DNA of 64,000 nucleotides from NCBI GenBank assembly GCA_029891345.1, contig CM057009.1, forward strand, positions 289,364,966 to 289,428,965, written 5' to 3'. Shown in pieces: positions 1 to 11,256 of the stretch. The DNA comes from Dryococelus australis. Lineage: Eukaryota > Arthropoda > Insecta > Phasmatodea > Phasmatidae. The position numbers and the translations under genes were made by a program. The notes beneath the pieces are model-generated. The model was not told the DNA's origin. It did not search any database and saw only the letters and a list, made by a program, of their open reading frames with translations. Numbering within the stretch: the first letter of the stretch is position 1; each line of letters opens with the position of its first letter.

Positions 1-183
1 TATATTCAGACTTCTTTAAAATTTCTATACTTCCCTAGTAAAACTCCAGCGAAGCTCTAAATGAAAGGCTTTTCTTACTTTTACAAACACTTATCTGGCT
101 TGGACCATTGTCATCTGTAGTGGAAGTCCGAACCGAGCGAGAATAATCAACACCGCGTTGAAGGATAAGTGCCAGACATTTAT

Positions 184-399
184 GGACTGTTCACGATAAA
201 GTGAGCGCTTTTCAAGCCCTTGTTACTTCTTTCTTAACAGCCATTTTTTATCCTTCTGCGACATTTTAAAATAAATACACAAAATGTACATATTTCACCG
301 GACTCGAAAGTTAATGTATAGGCTACAATACAATATATTTATTGACTACTATTCCAAATGAGAGGGTTTCAAAAAGTGCCCACTTTACCGTGAATAGCA
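184..399. mobile_element. MITE family C copy 1
   Basis: Terminal inverted repeats are visible: the left end reads GACTGTTCACGATAAAGTG and the right end is its complement (CACTTTACCGTGAATAGC). The roughly 216-bp interior has no coding frame. The same ends recur near 7.05, 11.26, 25.98, 27.53, 28.53, 29.20 and 35.66 kb, which makes this a dispersed non-autonomous DNA transposon family. I could not fix the target duplication or the superfamily. Confidence 0.7.
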
Positions 400-818
400 C
401 ATACAATGTGGGATTAAATGGAGAGAAGCAGCCGCGCTGATATTTTTCGTTCGTTTACTAGCTTATTTGAAGTTTACAGTGGTATATGAAGTGTTGCGAA
501 AATATCAAATACTTACATAGATCACAGATGCAGAATTGACTATAAAGTAGATTTTTACAGTGCACAAAAAATCAGTTGTAGTATAAGGGAAAGCCCTTAA
601 TGTGGCCAAGAAATAAATTGTCAATACAATTATTATCTCAAATTTAACAAATATTATTTCTAATAAACTACAGTAATTAAGGGTGGATTAATTAGCTTGT
701 GCATAGAAATAATGCAAATAAAATAGTAATTCATTCACAGTGTACTGTAAACTGCCAGGCTCAGTACCCAATGCCGTTATTTGTGGTTCGTACACAACGC
801 TACTACTTTAGTTATGAT
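400..818. other. AT-rich unannotated stretch
   Basis: No coding-like frame, repeat end or RNA gene could be recognised between the family C MITE and the family A MITE. Confidence 0.5.
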
Positions 819-1046
819 TAGATACCTAAAAAATTCGCGAGTTCAATGACCTGCAGGCTATACTCTACAGTCTTATGTGCAAATATGCCGATATCAACTG
901 CACATTGGTTGTCTGCTGTCACAGTGGAAGGCAACAATTGGACACCGTTCTACGGGAGGTGTCAATACCGTGTGAACCAATGACTAAAGCCGGTGTTTTT
1001 AATTCTAACTTGTGCCAAAATGAAAACGCGAATTCATCAGGCCTCA
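819..1046 (+). mobile_element. MITE family A copy 1 (hAT-like)
   Basis: The left end is TAGATACCTAAAAAATTCGC. The right end was TTCATCAGGCCTC, now followed directly by a SINE. The interior matches nine other copies in this window, including the stretches GATATCAACTGCACATTGG and GTGGAAGGCAACAATTGGAC. The family consensus end is close to TAGAGACCTGAAGAATTCGC, which starts with the YARNG motif typical of hAT ends. Open frames through this family keep recurring with the same peptide, but that reflects repeat copies and not a gene. Confidence 0.75.
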
Positions 1047-1302
1047 AGTGAGTGAGTGAAGAAATTTGGACGGTTTTTAACATCGAGGTCTTGAGAACCG
1101 ATGAGGGTGATTGAGATGAGTATGGAGTAGCGCCGGAATGCAAGGGCGGGGGAAACGGGAGATCCCCGAGAAGATACGCAGTCCAACGGCATCGTCCGGC
1201 AAGATTCCCACATGCGAGAATCCGAAGTAAACAGGCCGGGGATTGAACCCGGATTACCTTGGTGGGAGGCGAGCAATCTAACAGCTCAGCAACCGAGGCC
1301 CC
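1047..1302 (-). mobile_element. SINE1 copy a, tRNA-headed
   Basis: Read on the minus strand, the element starts with a tRNA-like head (GGCCTCGGTTGCTGAGCTGT as an A-box region, then GGGTTCAATCCCC as a B box). It continues into the family body, which includes GCATCGTCCGG complement and AAAACCGTCCAAATTTCTTC near the 3' end. The sequence TCAGGCCTC just before it and TCAGGTCTT just after it look like a 9-bp target duplication created from the right end of MITE A copy 1. No protein is encoded. Confidence 0.75.
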
Positions 1303-1339
1303 TCAGGTCTTTTGTGATGCGGTTTCTTTGATGAAGGTT

Positions 1340-1545
1340 TTTTTTAGGGGGGTGGTCGAGTGTGCTTTCGCTAATTGACTCTGCGGGCTCTTCGAATCTC
1401 CCTTATTTTTGATTGGCTACCGTTCGCTGTAATCGGTTCCCCATTGGCTGGGTTTCTAGCGTACAGCAATGTTGCTGATCAGTGACGCCATTTTGCTAGC
1501 GTGTGTGGATGGAGTTCGCGGAATAAGCGACTATTTCACCTCTTT
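1340..1545 (+). mobile_element. MITE family F copy 1 (partial)
   Basis: It shares the motif GATTGGCTAC, a shared inner GTGACGCC stretch and the end AAGCGACTATTTCACCTCT with a better copy at 23.2-23.47 kb. The left terminus is not clear. It is non-coding. Confidence 0.5.
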
Positions 1546-2210
1546 TTAAAGTACTCTGTGCTATTTCCGTCTTTGGGCGAGAATTTATGTAGGTATTATG
1601 TCGTTTGAGTGGAAATAAATATATTTCATTAAAGTCGGCGGAAAATGATATCACTTATTAAGGAAATATTTTTATATTTTTTAACAGTCCATTAAAATAT
1701 TCTAAAACAAAAAGAAAAAAATAATTCAGGTTTCTGTAATATAAGCCACAAGTTTGTAGCGAATTCACTTTTTAAGGAACGACTAGTAGTTCTAATTTCA
1801 TAACGTTGCTGTATGCCGTCTCTTTAAACGTAGATGTGAAACGCTAATTTAGTTGCAAATATTGCAGAATATATTTTTAATGGAAAACCGAGTGCCTGGT
1901 TTATATGTGATTTACCACGTTATTGTTAGCACAAAAAGCACATCACTGTCACGGTGCGGTGTTGTGAAAATATATATACGTTTGTCGCACTATTTCTACT
2001 TCCGTTTTATAATACGACGACGTAAAAGCACAATCGGCTTTGCAACTACGAACTACATCGAAAAAAAAAAAATCAACCATGAGAGTGGTCTTTTTGTTTT
2101 CACTTTGTGTACTGCCATTTTCAAGGAATTCGCCTACGTAGTTTATACACAATCGAATTGCATTATTATGACCGCCTGCTAGAAGTCGATCTGCAGTCGT
2201 ATCCCATGAC
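1546..2210. other. Unannotated AT-rich stretch
   Basis: Frames are open on both strands near 1.85-2.18 kb but show no recognisable domain and include homopolymer runs. I see no repeat ends here. Confidence 0.4.
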
Positions 2211-2214
2211 GTAG

Positions 2215-3345
2215 GCTGGTGAAGCGGTTATATAATACAACTGACAGGCTGGCTGTACACAGTGCGCTTTCTGCTGTTATGGGTAAGGGAAGCTATTTAA
2301 CCGAGTTGCAAAAAGGGATGATCACCGGCTTTCGTGCCAATGGGGCAACATTTCGGAAACAGCGACATCTGTTAGCTGCTCACGTGTGTGTGTGTGTGTG
2401 TGGTAAAGTCGTATCGTGGGTGGATGAATGGCGCTATTGGGAATAGCCGTCGTGGGAACTGCGGAGCTCCAAGCGCCATTGATGTCCGAGGTGAACGTCG
2501 ACTAGACTGTGCGTGAAGACCAACCGACTGACTACAGTGGAAGAGCTCACTGTCCAAATGAACCAGAGGGCATCCAGACACGTGTCTAGCGGCAAAAATT
2601 CAGTGAACCCTCCTGCGAATGCGGCTCCAGAGTAGACGGAGGCTAACTGCACCCATTCTAAAATAGGTGCATCGACGAAAACGACTGGAATTTGCCCGAC
2701 AGTATGTCGACCGGACCGCTGCGGATGGGCGACGGGTAGCCTTCTCCAATAAGTCACTGTTTCACCTGCATAAAACGGATGGGCGTCAGCGTGTCCGGCG
2801 AGAAACTTTGAAGATCCGACACCCTCCATCCATTGCTGGACGAACACAAGGTGGTAGGGGTGGTCGTATGGCCTGGGGAATGTTCTCGTGGTATTCTCTA
2901 GGTCCCATCATCCGTGTAGAAGGCACTCCGGATCGATTTGGTTGTGAATCCATCCTCGGCGATCACATCCATCCGTACATAATGATTGTCATTCCTCGGG
3001 AAAATGGGATTTTCCAGCACGATAATGCGCTTACCATACGACTAGAAGTTTTCACGCGTGGCAGGAAGATCAGGATCGATACTTCAAAGTGCTTCCCTGG
3101 GCTCCAAACCACCCCGATCTCCATCCAATCGAACATATTTAGGACCACCTCTATCATCATGTTTGCCGTCTGTCTCCTCCGCCATATACCCTTCAACAGT
3201 TGTGGGACTCACAGCAGACAGCCTGGCTCCAGATACTAGTGTAGACCTATCAGCACCTGGCTGAGTCACTGCCAGCTCGTCTAGCTGCTGTCCGTTCTGC
3301 GATGGGTGGTTACTCTGGATACTAGCTGGTGGTCCTAATAATTTG
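2215..3345 (+). pseudogene. Dead Tc1/mariner-like transposase
   Basis: The frame around 2,279 carries a helix-turn-helix start (SYLTELQKGMI), as in Tc1-like DNA-binding domains. The catalytic part follows from about 2,667. The FSDES motif of the family has become FSNKS (first catalytic Asp to Asn, codon 2,748-2,750). GMFSW is present, QHDNA keeps the second Asp (3,021-3,023), and NPIEH-like HPIEH keeps the Glu (3,131-3,133) but is followed by a stop at 3,140. The distance from the second Asp to the Glu is not a multiple of three, so a frameshift lies between them. A (GT)n run at about 2,384-2,401 also disrupts the N-terminal part. The end GGTGGTCCTAATAATTTGG resembles the right end of insect Tc1-like elements. 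The copy is certainly inactive. Confidence 0.85.
2384..2402. repeat. (GT)n microsatellite
   Basis: About nine GT units lie inside the decayed Tc1-like transposase, consistent with slippage after loss of selection. Confidence 0.9.
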
Positions 3346-4758
3346 GTAAGAATATTTAATTCAAAAGCAGAAATTCCTGTAAATTGAGCAGGTCTCAATG
3401 CACTCGAACTAACCGTATAGGATACTGCTAACCGCACTTTTAATGGGCTTACCCAAAGATTTACTATGCGCATGGCAGAGCTGACAAAATATTAACAATT
3501 GTAAGGGACATGTAGTTTTCGTAGAATGAGCTCTACATCCGCTAAACTCAACAAGACTAGGAGAGAACTCGCATTTTCCCTTTGATTATTGGCTGCGTGA
3601 CTTTCCGAGTAGTCTGTTGGTTACGTAACCCCTTCCGACCCAAATTAATTTACTGTTTCAGGGGCGCTATTCAAATATTTTCGAAAAACAGCTCGGATCG
3701 TGAAATAACGATTTTCGTAATATTTACATTGTTTGGTTTTCTAGGTTAATGATGATTCCTCGATTCTCGAGAGAAAACAATCGAGAGAACTCAACAGCTA
3801 ATGTGTTGTAGAAAGCTGATTTACAGATCGGGAAGCTACGTTTCAAGATGGCCGGAGAGAATCATGGTGACCATATTTATTGTAAATGGGCATAAACCTA
3901 ATGGTTCCGTCTTTCTTAAACTTAGTACACAACATATAAAAGATTATAATACATGCTGGACATTATGATATGATTCTAATTGTATCAACACACATTAGGA
4001 GGCATGAACGTTATATTCCTGTATCTTAAATCGATTTCGGAAGTGTAGAAATGGCCGAGTGCTTATGTCGCGTTTCTCCAAGAGCGTAAACAAATATGTT
4101 TTGGGTGCGGGGCTTGGCTGACAAGTATTTTTATACTTCTCATAATAAAAACACTTTTCTTACTGCATGCAATAATCAAACTTATTAAATGGGTAGATTC
4201 TATCATTCTAATAATAAGGATATAGGCTCCACTGTTTTTGTGTACGAAGCACTTTACTTCACTAGTGGTAACGGATATCTGTGCTTTCCTGCAAAAAAAT
4301 ATATTTATTTTATTATTTAAGATTCATTGTTTATGACTAACGCAATTTTATAGACAAATTGCAATTACTGTATTTATTAAAAACTCATTGTAAGTATAGT
4401 CTTTTATATATTTCGTTACGTACATCAGAGTGAAATTTATTTAAATGGACTATTAGATGGGACTGCTATGTAACGAATTTTCTCATCTTTTAACAGTCGT
4501 TTTTATACTTAAAATAATTTTCCTTTAAGCGAGTAATATTTCCAAACGCCAGCCTGTTTATACAACACATTAACAATTCACAGTGTCGCCATTTTCCTCC
4601 GCCAATAGTCTAGCCATACGAAGAGATAGTGGCCACGTCGAGAAATTTCACTCTGTATATCCCGTGTTACGCATTGATAAATGGAATAACACTTGTACTA
4701 TATAAACTAATGTATAAATTATAGATATAATATATGTTGTTTATGCTGCAGCCACACT
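3346..4758. other. Unannotated stretch
   Basis: Near 3,627 the stretch CCCCTTCCGACCCA followed by TTAATTTACTGTTTCAGG resembles the left end of the family E piggyBac-like MITE, but no matching right end was found. The rest is AT-rich with no convincing coding frame. Confidence 0.4.
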
Positions 4759-4830
4759 TCTTCCTTAGCGCAGCTCGATGACGCATTGCAAGGTCCGGCG
4801 AGTCCCAGGTTCCAACTCGCCGTCGGCTAT
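4759..4830 (+). repeat. tRNA-like sequence (SINE head or tRNA pseudogene)
   Basis: CCTTAGCGCAGCTCGATGACG resembles an A-box/D-arm, and CCCAGGTTCCAACTCGC resembles a B-box/T-arm at roughly tRNA spacing. The TTAGCGCAG part resembles elongator tRNA-Met. The anticodon stem does not fold cleanly by eye, so a functional tRNA is unlikely. Confidence 0.3.
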
Positions 4831-5291
4831 GCTGCATTGCTCCTCGCGGTTTAGAGGCGAATGCGAGATCTACACTTCGGAGAACAATGCGGCTGACAAG
4901 ATAGTTCAAAGCGGATGCAAAAGAATGTAAATTCGTGCGCATTCGTAAAAAGAAACACACGACGTTCTCTAAAAAAAAATAATTAAAAATAAAAAAAATT
5001 TACATTTCTTTATTTTTCATCACACAATTCGTCTCTGGAAATATTACTAATTACAAACGGGACTTTAGGGTTTAAGGTATCCGAACATCTGGTACTTAAT
5101 ATATGCTGAAGATAATTTTTTTTTTAACTTGTTATTTTTTCACATGCACAGATTCTCTGAAAGTACTATAAACATTATTCATATGAGAGAGGAACGGTAC
5201 TTTCTAGACATTGTACACATTGGAAATAGCATTTCCGGGCAACGTGTTTCAAACTGTTGTGATCGTAATGATTTATTTGTTTAAATGCATT

Positions 5292-6270
5292 CACTGTAAA
5301 AAAAAAAGTGTAATTTTACACTAAATGTATGTGGCAGCAGTGTCTCCACTGACATTAGTGTAATTTTACATCTACATATGTCATTGTTTGTTACTCTGAG
5401 TCCAAGTAATTTTAGACTACGAATTAGTAAAATAACATACACTTTTTAGAACTAACTTTACATAGAATGGCGTAAAATTAAAATTGCTATGTAGGAGAAA
5501 ATAAAATGCAACATTCGTGCATTTTCTCTCCACGGCAAGTAAATTTACACAATAATCGCAATTATAATTTAACCACTGTGTATGTGCTCACTAACAAAAA
5601 AAGTGAAATCGCAGATACACTGTAAATGTAACTACACAATTTATGTACATTTTTCACGGTTTTTACTAAGCAATTTTTTCCTCAGCATTTGTTCTTTTAC
5701 AACTGCCTCATGTTAATTCACATACTTGTATGCATATTTTAAAAATAATTTTCATGTTATTTTACAACGTTTTGTTACTTGGTAGTTTAACAGAGTTATA
5801 AAAGTTATCTTCAAATGTGGGTAAAAATTGACTTAAATTATAGAATACGTAGTTACATACAAAAGCCTGAATATTCCATAAGCGGGGGCTAAGATTTCCT
5901 TTTGAACACACAAAACAAGTTCAAAGAAGTTCTACTCACTACCGCTAGGTAACATGTTTTCAACGAACACTTGTAGTAGTATTTGAATTCACAGGAACAT
6001 TAGAGTAGGAGTAAAAATATATAACTTAAAGTTTTAATACAGTGAGTGGGTGTATATTTACACATACTTCAAAATGTTCAAATTAACACCAACATTGTCT
6101 TTATCAAGGTATACGTTCATGTATTTTCACCAAACACATGTAGTACTCTTTGGATTATTAAGAACATTTGCATAAAATAACACGTAATGTAGTTGTTTTT
6201 ACAAATTACACATACAAAATGTAAAATTGCCACAATTGTGTATGTTTAAATTTACACTTTTTTTACAATG
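5292..6270. mobile_element. Non-autonomous DNA transposon, family D
   Basis: The left end is CACTGTAAAAAAAAAAGTGT. The right end, read in reverse, is CATTGTAAAAAAAGTGTAAA, giving inverted terminal repeats of about 25 bp around a roughly 980-bp non-coding body. The self-complementary motif GTGTAATTTTACAC and variants recur internally. There is only one copy in the window and no target duplication was identified, so the superfamily is unknown. Confidence 0.55.
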
Positions 6271-6551
6271 TGGTTTAAGCGACGGTGTGAAATGTAATTA
6301 TGTTACAATCACCACACGTCCTATTCTGACGTGTACAAACTAAACACTACACTCTTCAAATGTTCCTTATATTCAAGGGAAAACTTACGGGACTGTAAAT
6401 AATATGCTTATGAAATGAATGCAAAAATAGTACTAACAGCTGTATTGAAGCTTGCGATAGACTTTCCCCTTTGTAAAATTATAGGGTTAGTGTACGAGAT
6501 GACTTAGCTGCACGCCATTTCGGTACTTTGCGCTGAAATAAAATAAAGGAA

Positions 6552-6801
6552 AGGCGCCACGATGGTGTAGTTGTTAAATAACTCGCCTCTCACGTAAGCG
6601 AAACGCGCGGGTCGCTACCGCATTTTCGCGTGTGGGAATCGCGCCGGGCGATGACACTGGTCGGCGGGTTTTCTCAGGAATCTCCCGTTTCCCCCGGCCC
6701 TTTCATTCCTGCACTGCTCCTTACTCCCCTCGCTTCGCCCTCATCGGCTCCCAAGACCTCGATGATAAGAGCCGCCCAAATCGTTTCACTCATTCACGCT
6801 T

Positions 6802-6805
<4 letters not shown>
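6552..6805 (+). mobile_element. SINE1 copy b
   Basis: A tRNA-like head begins at GGCGCCACGATGGTGTAG. The body contains GAATCGCGCCGGGCGATG and the conserved stretch AAGAGCCGCCCAAATCG before a short tail. It runs directly into a (CT)n tract, which probably grew from the 3' tail. It is non-coding. Confidence 0.75.

Positions 6806-6865
<60 letters not shown>
6804..6865 (+). repeat. (CT)n microsatellite
   Basis: About 31 uninterrupted CT units follow the 3' end of the SINE. Frames through it read as alternating Leu-Ser or Arg-Glu and are not genes. Confidence 0.95.
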
Positions 6866-6868
<3 letters not shown>

Positions 6869-6879
6869 ATGGGCGTACT

Positions 6880-7050
6880 CGATCTCTGATCGGTCGCGCA
6901 AAGTAATGGAAACGTGTTTTGTGTCTGTTGGGCCACTGCGTCATTGGAAAGGTTTCCTTTTGGCTGGGCTGTCAACTGACGCGTAGGCTGCCAAGCGCTG
7001 ATTGGGAAACGGCTATCCAGCATGTTGCTGGCCGGTCAAGACAATTTAAA
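6880..7050 (+). mobile_element. MITE family F copy 2 (degenerate)
   Basis: It shares the order of short motifs (GGAAACG, GATTGGGAAACGG, CATGTTGCTGG) with the copies at 1.34 and 23.2 kb. Its ends are lost. Confidence 0.35.
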
Positions 7051-7771
7051 GGCTCTTCAGGAATAAGTGAGCACTTTTGAAATCAACCTTAGAAAAAAGA
7101 CACTGCTCCTGCCTGCATATATTTTACCGGGCGCACAAAGTGACATGCGCCCAATAAAGTTGGTAACGATGAATGGAAAGTAGTTCCGTATATAACTGCG
7201 AATAAGGAAGTATTAGGAAACCATTTGTGTTAACTTTAATAATTACTTTTGCTTTCTGTCTTCTTTTAGCCCTTTCAGACTCACTTTAATTTCCGGTTTC
7301 AGGTGTTGCAAAGAAAACATTTTATGATGCGTGCTGTACTTCAGTCGACACAACACTTGTTTCTTTGTCAGAGTCAGTGAGCTGCAGGCTGTATGTTCGG
7401 CTACAGTGATATGAACAAATCATGAGCTATACCAGTAAGAGTGTTTACGAATAATTTACCCACAGGTAGGACCATTGGTGGTTCAGCTTCGCAGTGTGCA
7501 ATGCAGACCAAATATTACCTTCATGTGCGTAATGTACACAAGTGTGCACACTGGGCCTGAATGGGTTAATGCATCGGTGTGTGAAAATGAGCAGATTTGT
7601 AAAATATTGAGTTTTGCAATAATTTCACAGTTTCAATTGACCGATGCACGAATAAAGTGATGAGGTGCATGGCAATGTTAATTTTACACAAGGCGGAAGA
7701 AAGCAAAACGTGCATACAAGTGGATCTTAAGCAGGGCTTTCAAAACTACTCATTTTACCGTGGACAGTACT
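7051..7771. mobile_element. MITE family C, long form, with nested family E
   Basis: The left end GGCTCTTCAGGAATAAGTGAGC is a degraded family C end, and the right end CATTTTACCGTGGACAGTAC is the complementary end. Interior pieces such as GTTGGTAACGATGAATGG and CACAAGGCGGAAGAAAG match the copy in the palindrome arms (35.66 and 49.68 kb). A piggyBac-like MITE interrupts it at 7,265-7,569. Confidence 0.6.
7265..7569 (+). mobile_element. MITE family E copy 1 (piggyBac-like)
   Basis: The left end TTAGCCCTTTCAGACTCACT and the right end GAATGGGTTAA match the ends of a second copy at 9.54-9.84 kb over the whole 300 bp. The family ends read TTAACCCTTTCAGACCCACT, that is, TTAA plus CCC, as in piggyBac-derived elements. 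It is non-coding. Confidence 0.6.
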
Positions 7772-7797
7772 CGCATATTGTAGTTCGTTGATTATAA

Positions 7798-8037
7798 AGA
7801 GACCTGAAAAATTGGCTAGTTCAATGACCTGCAGGCTGTACTCTACAGTATTATGTACAAATATGCAGATATCGGATGCACATTGGTTGCCTGCTGTCAC
7901 AGTGGAAGACGACAACTGGGTATCGTTCTCCAGGAGGTGTCAAACACCGCTTGGATCAATGGCTAAAATTATATAAACGCACCTGTTTAGAATTCTAGCT
8001 CGTTCCAAAATAAATCCGTGAATTCTTCTGGTATCTA
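7798..8037 (+). mobile_element. MITE family A copy 2
   Basis: It starts AGAGACCTGAAAAATTGGC and ends AATTCTTCTGGTATCTA, with the family interior between. About 240 bp, non-coding. Confidence 0.8.
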
Positions 8038-8825
8038 CCAATCGATCATGTTCCTCTTGGTTTTAATCCATAAATACAATTAAATTAATATTATCATTTA
8101 TATAAAACAGTAGGCAATTCAATATTAACGCAAGATAAAATGATTTTGTCATACAGTTCAATAAGGAAATAACTAAACGTGTTAGCATGTGCTGAAATTT
8201 CGATGGTTCCATAATGTTAAATCAGTTATTCTGGGCAGCTCACGAGGTAGGTGATAAGATTAATCAATCCCGTTTTTACAACAAGACCGATTCTTATCTC
8301 GACAACTTACACAAACTGTGCGTTACAAATTGCCTGCTATCTCTTCCACAAGCAGTGCCGACGTTATTGCAATGAAATATGGCGTTAATTAATATGAGAC
8401 CTGTCCTTGAAGTGGGAGGGTAAATAAGTGTGCACTAGCTTAAAATCCAATAAATAAAAATATTACAGTTAATTTAACGTTGCTACAAAATAAAACATTT
8501 TGGGATATTTTTTGTCCAGTCTGAAAAAAAAATGGGGACGGGGGAATGAAAGAATTTACTAATCAAATTTTGAGATTTCAACAAATTCAACAAGAAGACA
8601 ACCATAACAAAACACTGACGTGAGAAAACAAACTTAAAAAATAATTTTACACAATTTAATTTGTCTATTAATTACCAATAACCCATAGTTTAAATCGCAC
8701 GCATGCAGTATAGGAAGACAATAAAAATCTCAGATAATAAACAACAGTAGTGGATTCAGTTAGTTTGCGGATTACTGGCCACGTTTGGTAATCCTGCATA
8801 GTTTATACGTATTTCTAATTCCAGT
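8038..8825. other. Unannotated AT-rich stretch
   Basis: I see no coding-like frame, repeat terminus or RNA gene here. Confidence 0.5.
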
Positions 8826-8835
8826 CCGTATCATT

Positions 8836-9091
8836 AAAGTGAAGCATGAAGAGATTTGGGCGGCTCTTAACAACGAGGTCTTGAGAGCCAATGATGGTGA
8901 TTGAGGTGAGTATGAGGCAGCGCCGAGTGCTGGTGCGGGGGAGGCGGGGGATCTCTGAGAATCCCGGTCGGCCAACGGCATCGTCCGGTGGGATTCCCGG
9001 GCGCGAGGGTCCGGGAGTGGCCCGGCAGGGGATCGAGCCCGGTTCGCCTTGGTGGAAGTTGAGCAGGCTAACCACTCAGCCACTGCGGCCC
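8836..9091 (-). mobile_element. SINE1 copy c with 10-bp target duplication
   Basis: Minus-strand head GGCCGCAGTGGCTGAGTGG, B box CCGGGCTCGATCCCC, then the family body and the 3' AAATCTCTTCATGC region. CCGTATCATT occurs perfectly on both sides (8,826-8,835 and 9,092-9,101), which fixes both ends and indicates target-primed insertion. This is one of the best-preserved SINE1 copies. Confidence 0.9.
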
Positions 9092-9101
9092 CCGTATCAT
9101 T

Positions 9102-9540
9102 CGACATCGTGTAGGTATACTTTTGCGGTGCCAACACGGCTCTTGTAGTTTTAAAAACGAGTGTTACAAGAAATATCTTTGTACTGTTAAATGCATTTTC
9201 ATAATTGTGGGAAAATAGACCTCAATTAATGTTTGTACCATATTTACCTGAATCCATGAACTTCAGGAAAATTGCGGACAATCAAAAACTTAAAACCGTA
9301 TGTAGCTGAGTGTGCAAAAACTGTGGCTGAAGTAAAATGTAGTTGCGTGTAAGAAAAAATGTATTACAGGTTGGAATAACGTAATACACTTAAAACAGCT
9401 CACATTTTCATAATAAAACGACTAAGTATTTCAATAAAACCTGACCGTATTACTCGTTATTTGTTTACACAGAACAATACCTCGGCTCTCAATACCTCGT
9501 TGCTAAGAGCCGTATAAATATTTCAACTCAACAACAGAAC
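9102..9540. other. Unannotated AT-rich stretch
   Basis: Nothing recognisable here on either strand. Confidence 0.5.
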
Positions 9541-9843
9541 TCTAAACTCTTTCAGACCCACTTTAATTTACGGTTTCAAGCATTGCGAACAAAAAATTTT
9601 ATGTTGCGTACTGAACTTCATTCGACGTTACGTTTCGTTGTCGCAGCCAATGAAATGTGGGCTATATGTTCGGCTACAGAAATATGAACCAATTATAACC
9701 TAGACCACTATAATAGTTTGCGAATCATTTACCGACAGGTGTGATAATTGGTAATTGAGCTTGGCAGTGTGCAGTGCAGACCAAAAACTACATGCAATTG
9801 CGTAATGTACACAACTGTCTGCACTGGGTAAAATGGGTTAAAA
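9541..9843 (+). mobile_element. MITE family E copy 2 (piggyBac-like)
   Basis: It aligns end to end with the copy at 7.27 kb. The right end ATGGGTTAA keeps the TTAA site, while the left (CTAAACTCTTTCAGACCCAC) is mutated from TTAACCC. It is non-coding. Confidence 0.65.
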
Positions 9844-10224
9844 TTAAATAAACATTTATTTTCTTGATGAAATATCTTCATATTATTTTGTAGGTACTTA
9901 CTGTAAAATAAGTGCAAATATCGTAAGTCGCGTTGGCCTGGTAATCACGGGTACGTGCTAAAAACACAAAGGTTGTGGTAAAGTGGCGCTGGCAAAGTGT
10001 AATTTTTCCGTAAGTTATATTTTGGAACATATTTATTTCTTTAGTTATACTCTGTTATTTATTCATCACATTTGTTTTATAGAAAACAATAATATTATGC
10101 ACACTTCTCAATAATACAAGTTGTAATAAAATGCTTATATTTTTGATATTACAAATTATGTTCTGCAGAAATTACAAGAAATCTGTAGTGTTTCAAGAGA
10201 GTTTTTTTGCAACTGGGTTTCCCA
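9844..10224. other. Unannotated AT-rich stretch
   Basis: Nothing recognisable here on either strand. Confidence 0.5.
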
Positions 10225-10420
10225 GGGTTTTTCTCGTAAAAGTGCAAAACATTTTTTAGAATGTATAAGGAAACAGCGGCTTATTCCGCAACTCGCCAGT
10301 AGACAGCCCAGCATGCAAGCAGTAGCCAATCAGGCAAAAGGCCCGTTCCCAGTGCTATGCCCAGCCAATCAGAGGATATGTACCCCCACATCACAAGAAA
10401 ACACCACATAAATTCGTAAA
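10225..10420 (-). mobile_element. MITE family F copy 3 (partial)
   Basis: On the minus strand it carries the family F motifs, including GATTGGCTGG, and the end GCGGAATAAGCCGC. The outer ends are uncertain. Confidence 0.4.
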
Positions 10421-11256
10421 GAGATTCTATCTAACACATTAAAGTCTGCAAACTCCTACTTGTATTGAAGACAAACTAGAAGTGCGTGTGCGATATTTGC
10501 CGCTGCCAGTGTCCTACTGGTCTACACTAATTAGGATACGCCTACTGCACTGTGCAGTGTTCATTATTGGCTGATCATCAGACACTGGGAGGGACGAATA
10601 AACACTGTCCCACTAAAGAGTCTTCTAGCGTGTGCATGTAGGATATTTAATTCTAACCTCTACGTAAATCTTTCCGCGGTAAAAGAAGTGGCCCTAGGAG
10701 GAAACTAAAACATAAAATTTCTTCCGTGCTTTGGTATCAAATTTGCTTTATGTGGCGGTCGTGTGGAGGTAAGAAATTCCCCGCCCCAACCCCCTTATCA
10801 GCCTGACAGCGTGCTCAAGCTACGTGCACCGATTAGCTGGAGTGTTTACGTGTCAGAAGCTCTAAGGGCGACTTAGGCACGCGCCTCGCATGCCTTATCG
10901 TCCCTATCCACAAGGCACGAAACTAGGATGCCTTCTTTCCTTCAGTATCGCGTCCTTATGGGACTTTAAACGTGACTCTCCACATTCATGACGTCAAAAT
11001 AACAGTAACTATGTGCTCCACTTTCCTGTACTGCTTGAAGAATATTTATTGGAATTTCAATTGAAAAATGGTCCAGAAATAAAAGTTATATTTATTTATA
11101 ACTTAGAGACAAAACAAATTACAGGCAAAAGCCCCAGATAATGAATTTATTTATCTATTCCTCAAAATTATTAAGCAGTTTTAATACAGAAATATTTATT
11201 GAAGCTCTAAAGAATAAGCTGCTGATCTAGGTGGATGGAGATTAGAATGTAGTTAT
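10421..11256. other. Mixed stretch with a GC-richer block
   Basis: The block at about 10.66-10.93 kb is richer in GC and contains GTGTGGAGGTAAGAAA, a good splice-donor-like sequence. No convincing frame leads into it, so no exon is called. Confidence 0.3.

Noticed and set aside
2434-2847. 137-codon minus-strand frame
   Set aside because: It is the antisense shadow of the decayed Tc1-like transposase on the plus strand.
4759-4830. Functional tRNA gene
   Set aside because: A- and B-box-like sequences are present, but no clean anticodon stem or acceptor pairing was found by eye.
6632-7023. Leu-Ser and Arg-Glu repeat frames
   Set aside because: Translation of a (CT)n microsatellite next to a SINE.
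7788-7976. Recurring small peptide around STVLCTNMPISTAHWL in about ten places
   Set aside because: All instances lie inside family A MITE copies; the shared peptide reflects repeat identity, with stops and frameshifts differing between copies.
8772-9148. 121- and 86-codon frames at 8.8-9.1 kb
   Set aside because: They overlap a SINE with a clean target duplication; the frames read through the tRNA-like head and body.
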